Origin: Actinophytocola gossypii
GTDB taxonomy: Bacteria > Actinomycetota > Actinomycetes > Mycobacteriales > Pseudonocardiaceae
Assembly (NCBI RefSeq): GCF_025165815.1
Contig: NZ_JAFFZE010000005.1
Location: 1 to 52,655 of the forward strand
DNA length: 52,655 bases
Direction of reading: 5' to 3'
In this document: one piece after another, positions 8,501-16,332 of the stretch
Layout of the letters: every line of letters begins with the position of its first letter
Position numbering within the stretch: position 1 is the first letter of the stretch
Notes under the pieces: model-generated
Database searches by the model: none
The model's input: only the letters and a program-made list of their open reading frames with translations
Told to the model about the DNA's origin: nothing
Position numbers and translations under genes: made by a program

Positions 8501-11276
8501 CGATGTCGATGAAGGACGCGTTCGGCGCCACCTCCTGCGTCGTGCGTCCCACCAGCTTCGCGACGACCCGGCGGATGCCTTCTTCGATGCTGTGGCGGTC
8601 CGCGTTCGGCAGCGGTTGCGCCGGCGCCGGGCTTGGTTCTGCCGACATTGGCTCCCTCTCCTCGCCGCCTCGGTCGACGTCGCCTCGGTCGACGTCGCTG
8701 CGGTCGAACGCGTAGGTGGGGGCATGGACGACCGCCGGCGCGCCGTCCGCGCGGTGCTTTGTGGTGGTCGGGAGCACCTGGTCGTGCCCGGCCGTCCAGG
8801 CCGTCGCGAGCAGCCGGGCGCGCGAGTTCGCGTCGTACCCGGCCTGGTCGGCGGTGGTCATGGCCACCGCGTCGGTACCGAACACGTCCTTGACGAACGG
8901 GGTGACGCCCGTGCTGGAGTCCAGGACGACGGCCAGGTTCGCGCCGTCCGCGTGCAGCGCGCTCATGGCGTCACCGAACCGGACCGTCCGGATCAGCTGG
9001 CCGGCCCAGAACGCGGGGTCCCGGGCAGTCGCCTCGTCGAGCCAGCCGCCGGTCGTCGGCGACATCAGTCGCAGCGCCGGGGCCCGCAGGTCGAGCTGGG
9101 CCCAGGTCTCGGTGTACTTCTCGACGAACGGCCGCAGGACCGCGCTGTGGAACGGGTGCGCGACCGGAATCCGGACCGAGGCGACCCGGTCGGCCCGCAA
9201 CTCGGCGGCGACGGCCTCCACCGCGAGCGACTCGCCGCTGAGGATGCAGTCCTTGGCGCCGGGCACGATCGCCACCGAGACACCGTCGCGGAGGTACCGA
9301 GGCACCGAGTCCGCCGGCAGCCGCACGCGGATCATCGCGCCGGCCGGAGCGTTCGCCAGGATGCGGGCCCGATCGGTGATCGCGGCCGCGGCATCGGCCA
9401 GGGTGAACACCCCGCCGACCACGCCGGCTGCGACCTCGCCGAGGCTGTAGCCGCACAGCGACCGGGGCTGGATGCCGTCGGCGAGCAACGATCTCGCGAT
9501 CGCCACGGATCGGACGAGCATCGCGAGCTCGGTGATCCGCGGCGTGGCCTCCGCCGCCGGCGCACCGGTGAGCCGGGCCGCCACCAGCGGCCGGTCCTCG
9601 ACCGCCAGACTCGACAAAGCCGCCGAGAACACGTCGGCGAATCCGTCGATCTCGTCCTCGGCCACGGTCAGGTCACCGAGCGCGGTCCCCTGGCCGGGGA
9701 ACACGAGCACGGTGTGGTGCTTCTTCTTCGCCCGCCGGATCCCCGTTCGCCACGTGCCGACATGCTCGGCGCGCCGCACGACGACAACCGCCTCCCGGTG
9801 GGCGAGCACCCGCCGGCCCGTCGTCATCGTGTGGGCGAGCCGGCCGAGAACGTCCGGGTTCCCGGTGGCGAAGTCCGTCACGCGGTTCGCCGTGTCCTCG
9901 GCGCTGCGCGGCGACGCGGCGCTGACCGGCAGCACGTGGACGCCGTCGCTCGGCAGCTGGGCCGGCTCGGGCACCGGCGCCTGTTCGAGGACGAAATGCG
10001 CGTTGGTGCCACCGACACCGAGCGAGCTCACGCCGGCCAGTCGCGGACGTCCGTCGTCCTCCCAGGGAGTCGAGTCGCCGGGAACGAACAACCGAGCGCT
10101 CGGCGTGATCCGCGGATTGAGCCGCGCGAAGTTCGCGACCGGGGGAATCCGGCCGTGGCCGAGGACGAGGGCGGTCTTGATCAGTCCGACGATGCCCGCC
10201 GCGGGACCGAGATGGCCGACGTTCGCCTTGACCGCGCCGATGGCGCACCGCGTCCCGTCGACACCGAGTGCGCGTTCGAGGGCCTCCCACTCGACGACGT
10301 CGCCGACCTCGGTGGCGGTGCCGTGGGTCTCCACGTAACCGATGTCGCCCTTGTCCACCCCCGCGGCGGCCAGCGCCTCGCTGACGACCTGGCTCTGCTG
10401 GTTGACGCTCGGCGCCGTGAACCCGACCTTTCGCTTGCCGTCGTTGTTGATGGCGCTGCCGCGGATGACGGCGTGGATCGCGTCGCCGTCGGCGAGCGCG
10501 TGGTCGAGTCGCTTGATGACGACCGCCCCCGCCCCACTCGCCGAGATCGTGCCACTGGCGGAGGCGTCGAACGGGCTGCAGCGGCCGTCGGCGGACCAGA
10601 TGCTGCCTTCCTGGTGGTAGTAGCCACCCCGCTGGGGGTGCTCGACGTTGACGCCGCCCGCCACGGCCACGTCGGACTCACCGGACAGCACGCTCTGGCC
10701 GGCGAGGTGCAGTGCGACCAGCGAGCTGGAACAGGCGCTCTGCACGGTCATCGAGGGCCCACGGAGGTCGAGGGCATAGGCGATCCGGGTGGACAGGAAG
10801 TCGTGGTCGAGCAGCGCGACCCAGTTGATCGCCTCCGACGACTTGAGCGGCCTCGTCGCGTCGCCGTACCTCGGGTCGCCGACGCGCTCCAGGACCGTGA
10901 TCGGCGACGCGGCGCCCCCGGCGGCGAACAACCCGATCCTGCCGGGATGGCGCAGCGGGTCGCACCCGGCGTCCTCCAGCGCCTCGAGGACGACTTCGGT
11001 CATGACCCGGTGATTGACGTTGATCCCCTGGGCCTCCCCGGCGGTGATGCCGAAGGCCGCGTGGTCGAACTCGTCGTGGTGCTCGATCGGCGCCGCGACG
11101 GGGACGTAGCGGTTTCCCACCTCCGCCGGGAGGCTGATCCCCTCGCGCCGGCGATCCTGCTCGGTGACCTCCACCATGCCGGTCGCACCGGCCTCGACAT
11201 TGGCCCACAGCGCGCGATAGTCGTTGGCACCGGGAACTCGGCACGCCATCCCCACGATGGCCAGTGGCTCACGCAT
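5598..11276 (-). CDS. Hybrid PKS-aminotransferase-NRPS megasynthase, KS-AT-ACP-AMT-C
   Basis: About 1890 residues. KS: VQSACSSSL with the active Cys near 182, VETHGTA His near 318, KANVGHL His near 355; the VQ-AC form is typical of KS domains that accept peptidyl or aminoacyl substrates. AT: FPGQG, GYSLGE and HPFHS, pointing to malonyl-CoA. ACP: GYDSF, Ser near 929. Then a class III (glutamate-semialdehyde aminotransferase-like) domain with FDEIITGF and PLP Lys in TYGKV near 1284, and a C domain with PHAVADG. There is no KR, DH or C-methyltransferase. As in McyE and mycosubtilin synthase, the beta-keto group should be transaminated to a beta-amine before condensation. Start set at the second ATG (11276), which has GAAGG upstream; an in-frame ATG at 11288 is the alternative. 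Confidence 0.92.
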   Translation of the reverse strand: MREPLAIVGMACRVPGANDYRALWANVEAGATGMVEVTEQDRRREGISLPAEVGNRYVPVAAPIEHHDEFDHAAFGITAGEAQGINVNHRVMTEVVLEALEDAGCDPLRHPGRIGLFAAGGAASPITVLERVGDPRYGDATRPLKSSEAINWVALLDHDFLSTRIAYALDLRGPSMTVQSACSSSLVALHLAGQSVLSGESDVAVAGGVNVEHPQRGGYYHQEGSIWSADGRCSPFDASASGTISASGAGAVVIKRLDHALADGDAIHAVIRGSAINNDGKRKVGFTAPSVNQQSQVVSEALAAAGVDKGDIGYVETHGTATEVGDVVEWEALERALGVDGTRCAIGAVKANVGHLGPAAGIVGLIKTALVLGHGRIPPVANFARLNPRITPSARLFVPGDSTPWEDDGRPRLAGVSSLGVGGTNAHFVLEQAPVPEPAQLPSDGVHVLPVSAASPRSAEDTANRVTDFATGNPDVLGRLAHTMTTGRRVLAHREAVVVVRRAEHVGTWRTGIRRAKKKHHTVLVFPGQGTALGDLTVAEDEIDGFADVFSAALSSLAVEDRPLVAARLTGAPAAEATPRITELAMLVRSVAIARSLLADGIQPRSLCGYSLGEVAAGVVGGVFTLADAAAAITDRARILANAPAGAMIRVRLPADSVPRYLRDGVSVAIVPGAKDCILSGESLAVEAVAAELRADRVASVRIPVAHPFHSAVLRPFVEKYTETWAQLDLRAPALRLMSPTTGGWLDEATARDPAFWAGQLIRTVRFGDAMSALHADGANLAVVLDSSTGVTPFVKDVFGTDAVAMTTADQAGYDANSRARLLATAWTAGHDQVLPTTTKHRADGAPAVVHAPTYAFDRSDVDRGDVDRGGEEREPMSAEPSPAPAQPLPNADRHSIEEGIRRVVAKLVGRTTQEVAPNASFIDIGYDSFLLIQLADALSAEFRVAVDIRLLYFERDSPALLAEHLAGIVPASWHPTGDGAAPAAAPAPVRTPAPPSEPARSLEETAALPAEEEQEWARRTPVSKRVTEEDRYTLVDQRNVVFSLRTGRREVSYPVVGVHGEGSHFVDVDGCEYLDLCMGFGVTMLGHASEPVRQALSSFDPSELLLGPQSSTAGDVARGIASLTGVDRVGFATSGTEAVMAAVRAARARTGRDLIAVFTGSFHGTFDGVMVAPRAGGLPGETTTLGRGTPAGMVQDVIVVPYDESAIPILEFYGERLAAVLVEPVQSRRPGYQPGELLRRLRTLTSDLGAALIFDEIITGFRCHPAGAAGYFGVRPDLVTYGKVIGGGMPIGVIAGDAEFMAPIDGGRWRQGELPQRPSMVFSGTFSKQPMAMAVAQHMIGYLKKVSPRLQADLNRRTADLAEAINSHSAAHGYPVTVESFSSLFRINVGGSERAENMFFLGLLSRGVYVWEGRTCFLSAAHDDADRERIVRTVADTAAEIAASGLWPGTSAAPARPRSPQPPTPDPADTTDDPARVVGEAPLTDGQKLLWMSSELGGERGASYQMSDVRRVDGAIDEQRLADAIATVAQRHEALRIGFDQDGAAQNCVASAVPKLTTCAMSDASAEDVEAILSRFANRPVDMSVPSLFQFQLVRTGDTSFVQATAPHAVADGWSFEVLWSELSSCYLGDAASEALPTPASFLAYARSKRAEEDARFDANAAVWRPKLDRYWTAGRMIDGTGPFVPVSRVDSFSEQRLADLRGLSRAGRSTMHTAALSVVAVASSLLMGVPQAIMMAHRTGQPHYAGKPLVGFCVDQLPVVVELPDSHSVTDVTRDVQAQLVDTSDATAGLYRLLQERRYRQLPAAFIAFDYAYESPGDLFGFPAAPLALPREHMPRPALVTVEEHGTGFEILSELSQASDLAPYAADLAATVEQVLSNPTVPLGELRQGR

Positions 11277-11308
11277 TCGGGCCTTCATTCATCGGCGGGG
11301 CCGTCCGG

Positions 11309-12658
11309 CTACCGCTTGAGGATCTCGGTCAGCCCGAGCGAGTCCATCGCGTTGTCGGGCTGCCGCAGCAGGGTTGCCAGGATCTCCAGGTACGCGTCGC
11401 AGTAGCGGTCGGCGAGTCGAGGTGAGTACGCGCGCAACGCGTACTGCCAGTCCAGGGCGATGCCGGCCGCGGTGATGTCGCAGACCACGCCGAGGTCGAA
11501 CGGCCCCTGGGAGGTACGCGAGACCCGCTCCGACAGGTTGCCCTCGCCCAGGCTCAGCCCGCCGGCGGTCCCGGCGGAGAACGTCGTCCGGACCAGTTCG
11601 GCGTCGGACGGTGCGTCCTTGCGCCAGACCTCCAGCACCCGGCTGAACGGCACGTCCTGGTAGTCGATGGCATCCAGCAGACCGAGCGAGACGTCGGCCA
11701 GCGTGTCGGTGAACGTCCTGGACAGATCGACCCGCGACCGGGGCACGACCGTGTTCGCCAGCATCCCCACGGTGCGCGCGAATCTCGGGCCGCGACTGCT
11801 GGTCGTGACCCCGATGCACACGTCGTCGCCGCCGGTCGCGGCGGCGATCATGACGTTCATCGCGCCGAACAGCACGGCGAACGGCGTCGACTCGGCACGG
11901 CGCGAGAACGCGGACACCGCGGCGGCCAGCTCGGTGTCGAGCGTCATGCTCACCAGCATGGTGGCGAACGGTGCGGTGGAAACCGAGGTGGAGTCTCCCG
12001 GCAGCACACTGCCGATGGCTCCCGCGAGCCGTTCGCTCCAGTACGCCAGGTCCGCACCGGCCGCGTCGTCGGCCAAGCCGGCGAGCTGCTCGGTCACGAA
12101 GGCGCGGTATCCCGGCACGGCCGGCTCGGGGTCGGGCGTCGTGCCCAGCCGGGCCGAGCGGTAGAACTTCCCGAAGTCGTCGACGACGACCGCTATCGAG
12201 ATGCCGTCACAGACGATCTGGTGAGCGGCCAGGACCAAGCCGGTCCGGTCGTCCGACAACAGCATGACGGTGAGCGTGATCGCCGGCCGGGCGGTCAGGT
12301 CGAACGGCGCGTCGGCCGCGGCGCTGATGGCGGATTCCAACCGCTCGGCCTGCTCGGCACCGGACAGCGTCCGCAGATCGACCACGTCGATCGGGATGCG
12401 CTCCGGATCGGGGCTGACGATCTGCACGACGCCGTCCGCCGTCTCGTGGAACGTCGTACGCAGGGCTTCGTGGCGGCGCGCCGTTTCGTGCAAGGCGAAC
12501 CTGGCGGCGGCGAGGTCGAAGACGCCTTCGAAGAAGTAGACCTCCGGCATGACGTAGGCCGGGCTCTGCGGGTTGTGCCGCCAGAAATTCCAGATCGGTT
12601 CTTGCAGCGGGCCGAGTGGGAACGGTGTCGCCGGTTCGTCGGCACCCGTGCCCGTCAA
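11309..12658 (-). CDS. Free-standing condensation domain with altered HHxxxDG motif
   Basis: A 449-residue protein that is a single C domain: an N-terminal FPLGPLQEPIW-like C1 motif, RHEALRTTF, and a C-terminal MLANTVVPRS-like motif. The core motif reads HQIVCDG (codons CAC CAG), so the second His, normally the catalytic base, is Gln. The Asp and Gly are kept. It probably starts at TTG 12658, overlapping the TGA of the A-PCP gene; no better start precedes the domain. Its place between an A-PCP and the PKS suggests it could join the amino acid on that PCP to a donor, or act as a recruiting or non-catalytic domain. Whether it still condenses is open. Confidence 0.88.
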   Translation of the reverse strand: MTGTGADEPATPFPLGPLQEPIWNFWRHNPQSPAYVMPEVYFFEGVFDLAAARFALHETARRHEALRTTFHETADGVVQIVSPDPERIPIDVVDLRTLSGAEQAERLESAISAAADAPFDLTARPAITLTVMLLSDDRTGLVLAAHQIVCDGISIAVVVDDFGKFYRSARLGTTPDPEPAVPGYRAFVTEQLAGLADDAAGADLAYWSERLAGAIGSVLPGDSTSVSTAPFATMLVSMTLDTELAAAVSAFSRRAESTPFAVLFGAMNVMIAAATGGDDVCIGVTTSSRGPRFARTVGMLANTVVPRSRVDLSRTFTDTLADVSLGLLDAIDYQDVPFSRVLEVWRKDAPSDAELVRTTFSAGTAGGLSLGEGNLSERVSRTSQGPFDLGVVCDITAAGIALDWQYALRAYSPRLADRYCDAYLEILATLLRQPDNAMDSLGLTEILKR

Positions 12659-14415
12659 TGCACGACCCGGATGAGCTTGCAGAGGTTCCGGGTGTTGCGC
12701 GCCTGGAAGAAGTCCCGCAGTCGCACCCGCACGCCGAGTTCTTCGCGAATCTGAGCCAGGATGTTCAGCGAGTCCAGCGAACTGAGTCCCAGTGTGAAGA
12801 AGTCGTCGTCGATCGAGCAGTGGCTGTCCAACGTCGTGCGCACGATCGTGATGACTCGCCGCTCGACGTCGCTCAGGCCGGCGTCGTCGTCCTCGGCGTC
12901 CGGCGCGTCGGTCTCCGCCGGCTTGACCAGTGTCGCGAGCGCCGAGACGTCAACCTTCCCGCGTTCGGTCACCGGCAGGGACTCCACCCGCCGAAGGATC
13001 GCGGGCACCTCGTACGCGGGCAGTTCACTCACCAGGTGGTCGCGGACACTCGCCTCGCTGCCGTCACCGTCACCGTTGCCGACGTAGCAGGCGACCAGGA
13101 TCGGGTTCGGTGCGTCGCGGTGGACGAACGCGACCGACTGGGCGACGGCGGGATGCCGATTGAGGACGGTCGAGATCTCGGTCAGTTCGATCCGCCGGCC
13201 GTTGACCTTGACCTGGTCGTCCAACCGACCCAGGAAGCTGTAGGCGCCGTTCGACGACGGCTTCACCAGGTCGCCGGTCCGGAACAGCCGCGACCCGGGC
13301 GGACCGGACGGGTTCGGAACGAATCGCTCGGCGGTCAGCCGCGGGTTGTTCAGGTAACCGCGTGCGACACCCGCGCCGCCCACGTACAGGTGTGCCGGCT
13401 CGCCGTCGACCGCGGGGTCGAGATCGGCGTTCCCGTACAGCTGAACGTGCACCCCGGGCAGAGCCGCGCCGATCGGCGCCTCGACGAACTCGTCGTTGTC
13501 CAACCGGCCGCCCGTCGCCGCGACGGTCGTTTCCGTCGGCCCGTACTGCACCATGACCGTGCAGCCGTTCGCGACCAGGGTGCGGACGAGGTTGTTGGGC
13601 ACCGCTTCGCCGCCGATGAATCCGAGTCGCACGTTCGAGTCGGGCAGGTATCCCGCGCCCAACAATCCCGAGTACCACGACGGCACGCCACTCAGGACCG
13701 TGACCTTGTGTTCCGCGATGCAGTCGATGTGGTCCTGCCAGGAGCCTTCGGTCAGGTCCGGTGCGACGACGAGCTCGGCGCCCGCGGCGAGCAGCAGAAC
13801 GGGGCGGAGCGACGCGTCGAAGGACAGGTCGGCCGACAGCAGCACCCGCTGGTCGCCCTCGCGGTGCACGCCCGGCTGGGTCACCAGGTCATGGAGATAC
13901 TTCGTGTAGTTGTCCAACGCGCCGTACTCGACGCCGACGGGCTGCGGGACGCCCGTGGAGCCGGACGTGCAGATGGCATAAGCGAGATTCCGTTCGGTCG
14001 CGCTCGCGCCGTGCGCCCGGGTGCGTGCCTCGCCCAGGCGCCGGACCCGGAGTCCGGATTCCCCCGGCATGCCGGGCGTCGCCCCGGCGTCGGCCGGCTC
14101 CAGGACGAAGGTGGCCGACTCGGCGAGGACGAGCTCACGCCGGCGCTCTGGCCAGTTCTTGTCGACCGGCAGGTACGCCGCCCCGGCCATCCAGATGGCA
14201 AGCACCGCGACGACCGGGTTCCCGCCGCGCGGCAACACTGTCGCGACCACGTCTTCCGGGCCGACACCCTGAGCCAGCAGGAGATCGCTGACGCCCCGCA
14301 CCGTCGACAGCAGATCGCCGTAGTCGAGGGATCCTTCGCCGGCGCGCAACGCGGCTCGGCGTGGGTCCCGTGCGGCGATATCGCTGACTCGCTCGAGCAG
14401 GAACGTTGCGGTCAC
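12655..14415 (-). CDS. NRPS, A-PCP
   Basis: A 586-residue adenylation-carrier didomain. Motifs: CTSGSTGVPQP (150-159; the usual PKG is PQP), SFDAS (198-202), YGPTETTV (291-298), FRTGD near 378, RGKV near 485 with the catalytic Lys, and a carrier motif TLGLSSL near 541-547 with Ser 546. The LGLSSL form is closer to ACP-like carriers than to the common GGDSL. Manual pocket reading is about D-A-R-G-F-G-Q-V-A-K, which I cannot assign. It is the first gene of the leftward operon: GTG start with GGGGGGAG six bases upstream. It overlaps the downstream C domain gene by four bases. It activates an amino or hydroxy acid and holds it as a thioester. Confidence 0.9.
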   Translation of the reverse strand: MTATFLLERVSDIAARDPRRAALRAGEGSLDYGDLLSTVRGVSDLLLAQGVGPEDVVATVLPRGGNPVVAVLAIWMAGAAYLPVDKNWPERRRELVLAESATFVLEPADAGATPGMPGESGLRVRRLGEARTRAHGASATERNLAYAICTSGSTGVPQPVGVEYGALDNYTKYLHDLVTQPGVHREGDQRVLLSADLSFDASLRPVLLLAAGAELVVAPDLTEGSWQDHIDCIAEHKVTVLSGVPSWYSGLLGAGYLPDSNVRLGFIGGEAVPNNLVRTLVANGCTVMVQYGPTETTVAATGGRLDNDEFVEAPIGAALPGVHVQLYGNADLDPAVDGEPAHLYVGGAGVARGYLNNPRLTAERFVPNPSGPPGSRLFRTGDLVKPSSNGAYSFLGRLDDQVKVNGRRIELTEISTVLNRHPAVAQSVAFVHRDAPNPILVACYVGNGDGDGSEASVRDHLVSELPAYEVPAILRRVESLPVTERGKVDVSALATLVKPAETDAPDAEDDDAGLSDVERRVITIVRTTLDSHCSIDDDFFTLGLSSLDSLNILAQIREELGVRVRLRDFFQARNTRNLCKLIRVVH

Positions 14416-14586
14416 TTATGTCTCCCCCCAGATCGTGGCTGTCTGCCGAAGACAAGGTCCCGAGCGATGCTACCGTGTTGGCCGAACGCCACGATAGAAG
14501 ATCTTTTGGCGCCTGTTGGTCGAATCGGGCGAGACTGTCCACGCGCGAATGCCGGTGCGTGAGCCTGAGCAGCTGAGAGGAGAGGC
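14416..14586. promoter_or_regulatory. Divergent promoter region of biosynthetic operon and exporter
   Basis: 171 bases between the A-PCP start and the first ABC gene, which diverge. It must hold the promoters of both transcripts and would be the natural binding place for a cluster regulator. Both genes have strong ribosome sites (GGGGGGAG leftward, GAGAGGAGAGG rightward). I see no clear palindrome or consensus -35/-10 pair, and no regulator gene lies in the cluster part that is visible. Confidence 0.5.
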
Positions 14587-16332
14587 GTGGCCCCGTTCAC
14601 GCACCGCATCCCCGAGCTCGGGCCAGAAGGGATCGATCACCGATCGGCTGCCAGGTACTTTCTCGGGCTCATCGCGCTGCAGAAGGCCAGCACGGCCTGG
14701 GGCGTGGTGACCTCCGGAGTGTGGAACGTCAGCCAGGCGTTCATCCCGGTCTTCATCGGTCTGGCGGTGGATCGCGGTATCACCGGTGGTGACACCGGTG
14801 AACTGATCCTGTGGTCCGGCGTCGTCTTCGTACTCGGCCTGGTGCGAGCGGGGGCGGGAGTCGCGTTCTACCGACAGACGATCATCACCCGGACCGTGTC
14901 CAGTGGCCTGACGGTGCAGCTGATCACCCGGCATGTCACCAAGCTCGGCCGCTCGCTGTCGCGCGAGCACGACGTCGGCAACCTGACCGCGACGGTGACC
15001 TCGGACGTGACCACCATCGGACTCGGGCTGCTGCACGTCGGCCGGGTCCTCGGCTCGGTCGTGGCCGTCATCGCCGTCACCATCATCATGCTGACGATCT
15101 CGGTACCGCTCGGCCTTCTGGTCCTGGTGACGGTTCCCGCCCTCCTCGCGCTCAGCGGGCTGCTCCTACGAACCCTGCACCGGAACCAGGACGCCTACCG
15201 GTCGCAGCAGGGAAAGTTGGCGGTACGAGCCGTCGACATCGCGTCGGGCCTGCGGGTGCTGCGGGGGGTCGGCGGCGAAAAGCACTTCTCGGCGGCTTTC
15301 CATTCCGACTCCGCACAACTGCGGGTCGCCGACACCGAGGTGTCCCGGGCCGAGTCGAGTCTCGATTCGGCCCGCATCCTCGTACCGGCACTGATCACGG
15401 CGATCGTCACCTACGCCGCGGCGCGCTTCGCGCTCGACCAGCAGGTGACGATCGGCGAGATGGTGGCGTTCTACGGATTCGCGGTCTTCCTCGCCCTGCC
15501 CCTCGACGACATCATGATGGGCGCGAGCCAGGTGACCCAGACGCTCGTCTCGGCCGGTCGGGTGACGGCGTTGCTGAACACCGAAGTGCCGGACCGGACG
15601 CGCCCGGACACGCCCACCGGGGACTGGCACGGGGCCCGCCTCGTCGATCCGGTATCCGGATTGGACGTACCACCGTCGACGCTGATGTCGGTCGCCTGCG
15701 CCGATTCTTCCGATGCCGACCTGCTCGCTCAGCGGTTGACGCGCTCCGACGACTCCGGCGAGGTCACCCTGGGCGGCGAGCGGCTCGATTCGCTGCCGAT
15801 CTCGGTCGTGCGTTCCCGAGTGCTGCTGGCGCACAACAGCGACCGGTTCTTCGGTGAAACCGTGCGCCACGAGATCGCACCGTTCGCGTCGGCCGGTCCG
15901 GAGCGGATCGCGGCCGCTCTCGAGGTCGCCTGCGCCGGGGACGTCATCGAAGCCCTTCCGGACGGCCTGGACACGAAGATGCACGGGCGCGGCCGCACGT
16001 TCTCCGGCGGTGAGTTGCAACGACTGCGACTCGCCCGCGCGATCCTGGCCGACGCCGAGATCACGTTGCTGGTCGAGCCGACCAACGCGGTCGACGCGTA
16101 CACAGAGGACGCCATCGCCGCGAACCTGGCCAGGTACCACCGCGCTCTTCCGGACGGCCGGAGCACGATCGTGTTCACGGTGAGTCCACTGCTGCTGCAG
16201 CACGCGCAGCTGGTCGCCTACGTGGTCGACGGTCGCGTGGTGGCCACCGGGAAGCACCACGAGCTGCTCGAACAGCACCCCGGCTACCAGGACCTGATGA
16301 TGCGCGACGAAGCCGCGGTGGTCGACGACTGA
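14587..16332 (+). CDS. ABC exporter half-transporter with degenerate NBD
   Basis: A 581-residue half-transporter: an N-terminal six-helix membrane domain (about 20-320) and an NBD. The signature motif is intact (FSGGELQRLRLAR, about 472). The Walker A loop is lost; the matching stretch reads SVACADSSDAD. The Q-loop Gln is His/Asn (LLAHNSDRFF), Walker B lacks its Asp (LLVEPT) and the H-loop His is missing (FTVSP). It therefore cannot bind ATP normally alone, but gives the C-loop for its partner. GTG start with GAGAGGAGAGG upstream. The stop overlaps the next ABC gene by one base (TGATG). Divergent from the NRPS operon, so it probably exports the product. A fusion or pseudogene is unlikely because the frame is full length. 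Confidence 0.9.
   Translation: MAPFTHRIPELGPEGIDHRSAARYFLGLIALQKASTAWGVVTSGVWNVSQAFIPVFIGLAVDRGITGGDTGELILWSGVVFVLGLVRAGAGVAFYRQTIITRTVSSGLTVQLITRHVTKLGRSLSREHDVGNLTATVTSDVTTIGLGLLHVGRVLGSVVAVIAVTIIMLTISVPLGLLVLVTVPALLALSGLLLRTLHRNQDAYRSQQGKLAVRAVDIASGLRVLRGVGGEKHFSAAFHSDSAQLRVADTEVSRAESSLDSARILVPALITAIVTYAAARFALDQQVTIGEMVAFYGFAVFLALPLDDIMMGASQVTQTLVSAGRVTALLNTEVPDRTRPDTPTGDWHGARLVDPVSGLDVPPSTLMSVACADSSDADLLAQRLTRSDDSGEVTLGGERLDSLPISVVRSRVLLAHNSDRFFGETVRHEIAPFASAGPERIAAALEVACAGDVIEALPDGLDTKMHGRGRTFSGGELQRLRLARAILADAEITLLVEPTNAVDAYTEDAIAANLARYHRALPDGRSTIVFTVSPLLLQHAQLVAYVVDGRVVATGKHHELLEQHPGYQDLMMRDEAAVVDD

Noticed and set aside
8013-11405. Open frame of about 1130 codons on the plus strand opposite the PKS
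   Set aside because: Antisense shadow of KS-AT-ACP; composition is Arg/Gly-rich and no domain is seen.
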